A stretch of DNA of 11,261 nt from Clostridia bacterium (lineage in GTDB: Bacteria; Bacillota; Clostridia; Christensenellales; UBA1242). A model generated the notes under the pieces. The model searched no databases and had not been told where the DNA came from. It saw nothing but the letters and a program-made list of their open reading frames with translations. The position numbers and the translations under genes were made by a program. The stretch covers positions 1 to 11,261 of the forward strand of contig JAFQBZ010000135.1 in assembly GCA_017399515.1 (NCBI GenBank). Reading direction: 5' to 3'. Within the stretch, counting starts at the first letter, position 1; every line of letters begins with the position of its first letter. Below are positions 6,546-11,261 of this stretch, piece after piece.

Positions 6546-6564
6546 GGCTTTATTGGAGGTCGTT

Positions 6565-7521
6565 ATGATTTTTATATCACGAAATGATTTAGATAAACTT
6601 ATTGACTTTGATGAGGTTCTTGAAAAAACAAAAAAGGCATATATGCTTTTTTCGAAAGGAAAAACCGTTACGCCTCCGTTTACTGTGTTTACCATTCCTG
6701 AAAGCAAGGGAAGTGTTCACTTTAAATGTGGGTATGTTCAGGGTGATTCTTATTTTGCAATGAAATATTCAGGTGCATTTTATGGAAATGAAAAACTTGG
6801 GCTTTCAAACTTTTTAGGTTTGTTTGTCGTTTTTAATGCAAAAACTGGTGAAGTTGAAGCAGTTATTGATGATAAAGGTTATTTGACAGATTATCGCACT
6901 GCGGTTGCTGGAGCAATTGCAACATCTTCAATGGCTAATAAAAACAGCAAAACCGTCGCAATGATTGGAACAGGTGTTCAAGCAAGAATGCAACTTTTTG
7001 CACTTATGAATGTTATGGAAATTGACACACTTAAAGTTTGGGGTAGAAGTAACAAAAATGTAAAACAATATGTCAAAGAAGTTAAGGAAAAATATCCTGA
7101 TTTAAAAATTATTGAGTGCAAAACTGCAAAAGATGCTGTTAGTGACGCTGATATTGTTTACACTGTGACTTATAGCAAGGAGCCAATAATTAAAGCGGAA
7201 TGGCTTAAAAAGGGTGCGCATATAACAGCGATTGGTGCTTGTGAACCACATATGCAAGAGTTAGATGAAAAAATCTTTTTGCTTGCAAACACTATTTGTG
7301 TTGATAGCAAGTTGGCTTGTTTTGATAATGGTGAACTTCACCACGCTGTAAACAAAAATTGTGTTAAATTGAACGATGTTTTAGAACTTGGTGAGTTTTT
7401 GGCAAAACCAAAGCCAAGAAAAGAAACAGATATAACTGTTTGTGATTTGGTTGGTGTTGGTTTTCAAGACGCAACAATTGCAAATGCGGTTATGAAGAAA
7501 TATAAAAAGTTAAAAAAATAA
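6565..7521 (+). CDS. Ornithine cyclodeaminase/mu-crystallin family protein
   Basis: An NAD(P)-dependent enzyme of the OCD/mu-crystallin family, 318 residues, within the normal family range. The start is ATG 6565, 5 nt after GGAGG (6555-6559); frames open further upstream run through the promoter and are not used. Visible marks: MKYSG at 66-70 (the conserved substrate-binding Lys region), DYRTAVAGA at 109-117 (the family RTA motif), the Rossmann loop GTGVQA at 135-140, and the late GVGFQDATIANAV motif whose Asp is the catalytic residue in ornithine cyclodeaminase. The family includes ornithine cyclodeaminase (ornithine to proline), alanine dehydrogenase, ketimine reductases and siderophore-precursor synthases, and the sequence does not decide among them. 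It is a single-gene transcript, with terminator and promoter upstream and a convergent minus-strand gene ending 2 nt after its stop. No proline, arginine or siderophore genes are nearby. Confidence 0.85.
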   Translation: MIFISRNDLDKLIDFDEVLEKTKKAYMLFSKGKTVTPPFTVFTIPESKGSVHFKCGYVQGDSYFAMKYSGAFYGNEKLGLSNFLGLFVVFNAKTGEVEAVIDDKGYLTDYRTAVAGAIATSSMANKNSKTVAMIGTGVQARMQLFALMNVMEIDTLKVWGRSNKNVKQYVKEVKEKYPDLKIIECKTAKDAVSDADIVYTVTYSKEPIIKAEWLKKGAHITAIGACEPHMQELDEKIFLLANTICVDSKLACFDNGELHHAVNKNCVKLNDVLELGEFLAKPKPRKETDITVCDLVGVGFQDATIANAVMKKYKKLKK

Positions 7522-7523
7522 AC

Positions 7524-7625
7524 TTAATCGATTGTTTCTGGGGCACAGAAGATGTAAGCGTCTTCTGAAAATGTTTCAAGAGTTTCAAAAAGGGTATCTT
7601 TTTGTGGATAACTAGAAAGTTTCAT
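7524..7625 (-). CDS. Small hypothetical protein (33 aa), convergent to the cyclodeaminase gene
   Basis: On the minus strand, AAAGGAGA (plus-strand 7634-7640 region) stands 8 nt before an ATG at 7625. The frame runs 33 codons to TAA at 7524-7526. The product begins MKLSSYPQKDTLFETLETFS and ends CAPETID; it is acidic, soluble, with one Cys and no membrane segment. Codon use (CTT, ACA, GAA, AAA, TTC) is like the large genes here, which with the ribosome site argues for real coding. Its stop is 2 nt from the cyclodeaminase stop and its promoter would have to lie in the divergent gap before rpmE. No family is recognised. It could be a small regulatory protein, an antitoxin-like peptide or a precursor peptide; nothing distinguishes these. 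Confidence 0.6.
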   Translation of the reverse strand: MKLSSYPQKDTLFETLETFSEDAYIFCAPETID

Positions 7626-7704
7626 AATGTAATCTCCTTTGTTATTATTAGTTTGATTTTGATTTAAAAAATTTATTCTTTGTTTAATAAAAAAATAAAA
7701 ATAC

Positions 7705-7733
7705 TTGACAAGGTGGCTTTTATATTATATAAT
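7705..7733 (+). promoter_or_regulatory. Consensus promoter of rpmE
   Basis: Perfect TTGACA (7705-7710), 17-nt spacer and perfect TATAAT (7728-7733), the strongest promoter in the window, as expected for a ribosomal protein gene. The leader before AAGGAGA (7754-7760) is short. Confidence 0.9.
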
Positions 7734-7768
7734 TTCAATGCTTATGTAATTTGAAGGAGAGTATTAAA

Positions 7769-7978
7769 ATGAAAGAAACTATTCACCCAAACTATCACAA
7801 AGTTAAAGTTACTTGTGCTTGTGGAAATACTTTTGAAACTGGTTCAACAAAAGAAGGCGAAGTTATTAAGGTTGACATTTGCAATAAATGCCACCCATTC
7901 TTCACAGGAACTCAAAAAATTGTTGACGCTGGCGGTAGAGTTGAAAGATTCAACAAAAGATACGGCATTAAGAAATAG
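7769..7978 (+). CDS. rpmE: Ribosomal protein bL31, zinc-binding form
   Basis: bL31 belongs to the large ribosomal subunit and bridges it to the small subunit. The product is 69 residues, the normal size. The start is the ATG 8 nt after AAGGAGA; a GAG-preceded upstream reading is excluded by the spacing. C16-x-C18 and C38-x2-C41 form the zinc site of the C+ type, and the family blocks MKxxIHPxY and CNKCHPFFTGTQK are present. It ends in TAG. It is the first gene of the rpmE-prmC-prfA order common in Firmicutes, but two hairpin terminators follow directly, so most transcripts probably end here. Presence of the Cys ligands means this is the zinc-dependent copy; a Cys-lacking second copy, if any, is outside the window. 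Confidence 0.97.
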   Translation: MKETIHPNYHKVKVTCACGNTFETGSTKEGEVIKVDICNKCHPFFTGTQKIVDAGGRVERFNKRYGIKK

Positions 7979-7991
7979 CAGTGATTGTTTT

Positions 7992-8017
7992 GTGCAGGGG
8001 ATTCTCTGCACTTTTTT
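7992..8017 (+). terminator. First terminator after rpmE
   Basis: GTGCAGGG (7992-7999) pairs with CTCTGCAC (8004-8011), one G-U, over a 4-nt loop, followed by six Ts. It starts 13 nt after the rpmE stop. Confidence 0.8.
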
Positions 8018-8018
8018 G

Positions 8019-8057
8019 TGTGCATAAATCGACTAGATTTTTGTGCACATTTTTTTT
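8019..8057 (+). terminator. Second tandem terminator, just before prmC
   Basis: TGTGCA (8019-8024) pairs with TGCACA (8044-8049), and AAATC (8026-8030) with GATTT (8036-8040) around GACTA, with small unpaired bases between; eight Ts follow. It ends 10 nt before the prmC ATG. Confidence 0.7.
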
Positions 8058-8067
8058 GGTAAAAGAT

Positions 8068-8898
8068 ATGAAATATATAGAACTTAGAAAAAAAATCGAA
8101 CAAATGTTTGAAGCCGAAAAAATTGATGACTTTGCTGATATTGATTGGATTATGGTTGAGATTTTAAAAGTGCAAAGAAGTATGCTTCCATTTTATGGTG
8201 AAATTTCAAGTGAAAATGAAAAACTTATTATGGAAGCCATTTCCAAACGATTAAAGCATATTCCAATAGCATATATTTTTGGAAAGACTAATTTTTATGG
8301 CTATGATTTTAAAGTTAATGCAAATGTGCTTATTCCAAGGCTTGACACGGAAGTTTTGGTTGAAAAATTGATTGCAGACATAAATTCAAGAAGAAAAAAG
8401 GTTTCAGTTCTTGATATTGGAACAAGCAGTGGTGCAATTATTATCACAATCAAAAAAGAAACAAATGCAGAGTGTTATGCTGTTGATGTTTCAAAAAAGG
8501 CACTTGAAGTTGCAAAAGAGAATGCAAAAGAGAACAACGCTGAAATTAAATTTATTGAGTCTAATTTGTTTGAAAATATTAAAGATTTAAAAGTTGATTT
8601 TATTGTTTCAAACCCACCTTACATCGAAACTGAAACCGTTAAAGGTTTAGAACCTGAAGTTGTTTCAAATGAACCAATTTTGGCGCTTGATGGTGGTGAA
8701 GATGGTTTAGATTTTTACCGAATTATTGTTGAAAATGCTAAAAATCATTTAAACGCTCAGGGAATGCTTTATTTTGAAATTGGCTATAATCAAGGCGAAT
8801 CTGTTTCAAATCTTATGAAAGAAGATTTTGAAGATATTGAAGTGATTAAAGATTATGGTGGCAATGACAGAGTTGTTAAAGGAAAATTAAAAGGATAA
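8068..8898 (+). CDS. prmC: Peptide chain release factor N5-glutamine methyltransferase
   Basis: PrmC (HemK) uses S-adenosylmethionine to methylate the glutamine of the GGQ motif of release factors, raising termination efficiency. The product is 276 residues, the usual length. An N-terminal helical bundle (about 1-85) is followed by the methyltransferase domain: motif I DIGTSSGAI from D116 binds SAM, and N182-P-P-Y185 (SNPPYIET) is the signature that holds the substrate glutamine. The ATG at 8068 is chosen because residues before it would be encoded by the two terminator hairpins; its ribosome site (GGTAAAAG) is weak. The second terminator ends 10 nt before this ATG and I see no promoter in between, so expression seems to depend on read-through from rpmE. 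The substrate gene prfA starts 7 nt downstream. Confidence 0.95.
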   Translation: MKYIELRKKIEQMFEAEKIDDFADIDWIMVEILKVQRSMLPFYGEISSENEKLIMEAISKRLKHIPIAYIFGKTNFYGYDFKVNANVLIPRLDTEVLVEKLIADINSRRKKVSVLDIGTSSGAIIITIKKETNAECYAVDVSKKALEVAKENAKENNAEIKFIESNLFENIKDLKVDFIVSNPPYIETETVKGLEPEVVSNEPILALDGGEDGLDFYRIIVENAKNHLNAQGMLYFEIGYNQGESVSNLMKEDFEDIEVIKDYGGNDRVVKGKLKG

Positions 8899-8905
8899 TT
8901 AATTT

Positions 8906-9979
8906 ATGATTGAAAAATTAAAGAAAATTAAAGAAAAGTTTGAAGAACTCACAAAAGAACTTATTGACCCTAATGTGCTTGCTGATATGTCTGTTTGGCA
9001 AAAAAAGTCAAAAGAACAAGCAGATTTAGTTCCTATCGTTGAGAAGTATGATGAGTATGTTAAAGTTCAAAACGATATGAATGACGCTGAAGAAATGATG
9101 AAAACAGAAACTGATGCTGATATGCTTGCAATGCTTAACGATGAGTATTATTTAGGAAAAGAAAAACTTAAAGAAATTGAAGAAGAACTCAAAATTTTGC
9201 TTCTACCTAAAGACGAAAACGATGAAGGCAATGTTATTGTTGAAATTCGTGCAGGTGTTGGTGGAGATGAAGCAGGCATTTTTGCTGGCGACCTTTTTAG
9301 AATGTACACAATGTTTGCTGACAGAAATCGTTTTAAAGTTGAAGTTTTAGACGAAGAAAGTGCTGAAGGCGGCATTATTAAACAAGTTAACTTTATGGTT
9401 ACAGGAAAGGGTGCTTACGCTAAATTTAAGTATGAAAGTGGTGTTCACAGAGTTCAAAGAGTTCCTGTGACTGAAAGTTCAGGCAGAATTCACACTTCTG
9501 CTGCAACAGTTGCCGTGCTTCCTGAAGCAAAAGATGTTAAAATTGAAATCAATGAAAAAGATTTGCAAATTGACTATTACAGAGCAGGTGGTGCTGGTGG
9601 ACAACATGTTAACAAAACAGAATCTGCTATTCGTATCACACACCTTCCAACAGGTATTATTGTTGCTTGTCAAGATGAAAGAAGCCAAGGTAAAAATAAA
9701 GAAAAGGCAATGAACTGGCTTAAGTCAAAACTTTATGATTTCTATCAATCACAAGAAGATTCAGAATATGCTGAAAAGAGAAAATCACAAGTTGGAACAG
9801 GTGACAGAAGTGAAAAGATTAGAACTTACAACTACCCACAAAGCAGAGTTACTGACCACAGAATCAATATGACAATTTATTCACTTGAAAACTTTATGAA
9901 TGGTGATATTGGTGAAATGGTGAAGGCTTTAACAGTTGCTGACCAACAAGCAAAACTTGCTCAAATTGAAGATAAATAA
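8906..9979 (+). CDS. prfA: Peptide chain release factor 1
   Basis: RF1 recognises UAA and UAG in the ribosomal A site and triggers peptide release. The product is 357 residues, normal for RF1. Codon recognition is set by the tripeptide P187-V188-T189 in RVPVTESSGR, the PxT form that separates RF1 from RF2 (SPF). The catalytic GGQ is at 231-233 in RAGGAGGQHVNKT; its Gln is the target of the PrmC encoded upstream. The N-terminal ~90 residues form the expected acidic coiled helices. AAGGAT at 8891-8896 is the ribosome site and overlaps the prmC stop, so prmC and prfA are one operon with probable translational coupling. A hairpin terminator follows after about 10 nt. Confidence 0.98.
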   Translation: MIEKLKKIKEKFEELTKELIDPNVLADMSVWQKKSKEQADLVPIVEKYDEYVKVQNDMNDAEEMMKTETDADMLAMLNDEYYLGKEKLKEIEEELKILLLPKDENDEGNVIVEIRAGVGGDEAGIFAGDLFRMYTMFADRNRFKVEVLDEESAEGGIIKQVNFMVTGKGAYAKFKYESGVHRVQRVPVTESSGRIHTSAATVAVLPEAKDVKIEINEKDLQIDYYRAGGAGGQHVNKTESAIRITHLPTGIIVACQDERSQGKNKEKAMNWLKSKLYDFYQSQEDSEYAEKRKSQVGTGDRSEKIRTYNYPQSRVTDHRINMTIYSLENFMNGDIGEMVKALTVADQQAKLAQIEDK

Positions 9980-9989
9980 TTTTAAAATT

Positions 9990-10020
9990 AAGGTGTTATG
10001 TTTATCATAACACCTTTTAT
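9990..10020 (+). terminator. Terminator after prfA (copy B of the repeated hairpin)
   Basis: AAGGTGTTATG (9990-10000) pairs perfectly with CATAACACCTT (10006-10016) over TTTAT, followed by T-rich sequence. Its nine-base core is identical to the murC terminator. Confidence 0.9.
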
Positions 10021-10064
10021 TTTCGGCATTTATGTTTGGTTGTTGGTTAATTTTTTGGTTGCTA

Positions 10065-10093
10065 TTTACAACAAATATATTTTATGTTATTCT
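10065..10093 (+). promoter_or_regulatory. Promoter of the interrupted kinase-like gene
   Basis: TTTACA (10065-10070), 17-nt spacer, TATTCT (10088-10093) preceded by TGT, an extended -10. The start site would be near 10100, about 45 nt before the ATG. Confidence 0.6.
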
Positions 10094-10145
10094 AATATTG
10101 TTAGGTAAATTTATTGAAAAAATCAAAATGGTAATGTGAAAAGCA

Positions 10146-11159
10146 ATGGATGAAATTTTAGGAAGATTAGAAAAGTTAAAGAAAAATGGTTCGAAAATGA
10201 AGTATGATGAAATGCTTTTAGACTTGATTCCGTACTTGAAATATTTTCAGTATGTTCAAGGTGGTGAAGGCAAGGCATATTTTATTGGAAAAGATTATGT
10301 TGTGAAAGAATATTCAAAATCTTTTGATATGGATTTATTTGATAAATATTTTGAAACCTATTGCAGAGAAATTCAGGGCTTTTCAAAAAAAGAGTTGGTT
10401 GTTCCTAAAATTTATTCGTGGAATAGCATTCCACAAGTCGTTGTTAAAAGAAGCACTCCAAGAATTCAATATAATTATTACATTATGGAAGAAAGAATTA
10501 AAGGCAGACCGATTTTCTCAGGGCTTATGGAAGATGTATTTCATTTGTGTGCCGACATCTGTCAGGAAAAACAATTTAATAATGTTGTTTTTAACCCTTA
10601 TATGGACGGAAAGTTATACAATGAAATTGTGAAACGATATATTGATGATTATATTCTTATGAATCGTTCGATTGAAAGTTTATCTGAAAGTGATATTGAA
10701 AAGTTTGTAATGTCTGTCTATCAAATGTTTGAAGAAGGGGAAAATAGTTCACCGGATATGTAACCTTCAAATGTCATTTTGTCGCCAAACTCAGGATTAT
10801 TTATGATAGACAATCATTTAATTTCAAAGAAAGATGATGTTTATTACAATTCAACCACTCCAGAAGAGTTTACTTTGACAGGGCTTTTATTTTTGTTTCT
10901 TTATAACGAGCAAGTGGCTGATATTAAACATCATCCATACTTCATTACTGAAGGTGCAAATTTTGATTTAGAAGAAAGAGTTGCAAGAAATGGAAAGGCT
11001 TGTGAAAGTGCAATAAAAAAGATTATGAAGGTAACAAAAAAATGTATTTCAAGCCCTGTGGTTTTTAAGAAAAATATTCTTTTAAGGCTTCATGCTATGC
11101 TTAAAAATATTCTAGGTAAAGATAAAGCAAATGAAATTGTTGATATTATGCAAAAATAA
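10146..11159 (+). pseudogene. Kinase-fold protein gene interrupted by an in-frame TAA in the catalytic loop
   Basis: One reading frame of 336 sense codons from ATG 10146 to TAA 11157-11159 carries a single internal TAA at 10761-10763. Before the stop is a kinase N-lobe: glycine-rich loop GGEGKAYFIG (39-48), then YVVKEY with a likely ATP-binding K54, and a hinge-like YYIMEERIKG. Across the stop the sequence reads SPDM-stop-PSNVIL, then FMIDN with D222. This lines up with the HRDLKPxN catalytic loop and following metal-binding Asp of protein kinases and aminoglycoside-phosphotransferase-like enzymes. The stop sits at the Lys position of DxKPxN, where AAA to TAA is one change; the usual His is Ser. 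The ribosome site before the ATG is poor. Either a recent nonsense mutation, an assembly error or read-through would explain it. I recognise the fold, not the gene; the substrate is unknown. Terminators of the same sequence flank it on both sides. Confidence 0.65.
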
Positions 11160-11190
11160 GGTATTATGAAAAACATAATACCTTATTTTT
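11158..11190 (+). terminator. Terminator after the kinase-like gene (copy C of the repeated hairpin)
   Basis: AAGGTATTATG (11158-11168) pairs perfectly with CATAATACCTT (11174-11184) over AAAAA, followed by ATTTTTATT. It overlaps the stop codon by two bases. Compared with copies A and B, one base pair is changed on both arms (G-C to A-T), so pairing is preserved. Confidence 0.85.
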
Positions 11191-11230
11191 ATTGGCTTTA
11201 GAGTTGTCTTTAAAATTTTAAAGCCTACTA

Positions 11231-11259
11231 TTTACAATTAAATTAAATTATGGTATAAT
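11231..11259 (+). promoter_or_regulatory. Promoter reading out of the window
   Basis: TTTACA (11231-11236), 17-nt spacer, TATAAT (11254-11259) preceded by TGG, an extended -10. Its gene lies beyond the right edge. Confidence 0.75.
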
Positions 11260-11261
11260 AA

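Noticed and set aside
6502..6564. Upstream start for the cyclodeaminase-family gene
   Set aside because: The extra N-terminal codons run through the ileS terminator and the -10 element; ATG 6565 has GGAGG at proper distance and matches the family N-terminus.
7546..7567. Perfect inverted repeat CAGAAGA/TCTTCTG as a terminator
   Set aside because: It lies inside the 33-codon minus-strand gene and has no T-run on either strand.
7981..8067. Upstream start for prmC
   Set aside because: These codons coincide with two terminator hairpins and encode a Cys/Phe-rich stretch not found in PrmC.
10761..10763. TAA as a recoded selenocysteine or pyrrolysine codon
   Set aside because: Those use TGA and TAG. 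TAA also ends most other genes here and the RF1 encoded in this window recognises UAA, so reassignment is not supported.
10779..11159. A separate 126-residue gene starting at TTG 10779
   Set aside because: It is in the same frame as the upstream ORF, separated only by one TAA and five codons, has no ribosome site, and begins inside a kinase catalytic loop. It is the downstream half of one interrupted gene.
1..11261. CRISPR arrays, tRNA or rRNA genes, insertion sequences
   Set aside because: No regularly spaced repeats, cloverleaf genes, rRNA blocks or transposase-like proteins were seen on either strand.

Overview
The window is AT-rich DNA from a bacterium using the standard code (TAA and TAG stops seen, no internal TGA). 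Strong AAGGAG/GGAGG ribosome sites, near-consensus sigma-A promoters, a T-box leader and the order rpmE-prmC-prfA point to a low-GC Firmicute, most likely an uncultured Clostridia-type organism. Species cannot be named from this sequence.

Layout, left to right. The 3' end of murC (cell wall) closes with a hairpin terminator. A promoter then drives a 324-residue protein with a degenerate HipA-like kinase signature. From 1621 to 2849 lies a self-contained regulated unit: a consensus promoter, a 16-residue leader peptide, three consecutive hairpins with mutually exclusive pairings, a second terminator, a 47-codon ORF and an overlapping radical SAM/SPASM gene. Next come a promoter, an isoleucine-specifying T-box leader and ileS. 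An ornithine cyclodeaminase/mu-crystallin family gene follows, then a tiny convergent minus-strand gene of 33 residues. A translation cluster comes next: rpmE, two tandem terminators, prmC and prfA. PrmC methylates the GGQ glutamine of the release factor encoded directly downstream. The window ends with a kinase-fold gene interrupted by one in-frame TAA in its catalytic loop, then a terminator and a promoter for a gene beyond the window.

Housekeeping genes (murC, ileS, rpmE, prmC, prfA) alternate with accessory genes of unknown role (two kinase-like genes, the radical SAM unit, the 33-residue gene). The strongest candidate for something undescribed is the radical SAM unit at 1621-2849. Its leader has the layout of ribosome-mediated transcription attenuation: the leader ORF covers arm 1, arm 2 can pair with arm 1 or arm 3, and arm 3 can pair with arm 2 or with the terminator arm. 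A radical SAM/SPASM enzyme is normally a peptide or protein modifier; its substrate is not evident here.

A second unusual pattern is a near-identical hairpin (GGTGTTATG/CATAACACC) that occurs three times, each time 46-48 nt before a promoter. Two of these promoters precede the kinase-like genes and one reads out of the window. The broken kinase gene is bracketed by two copies.
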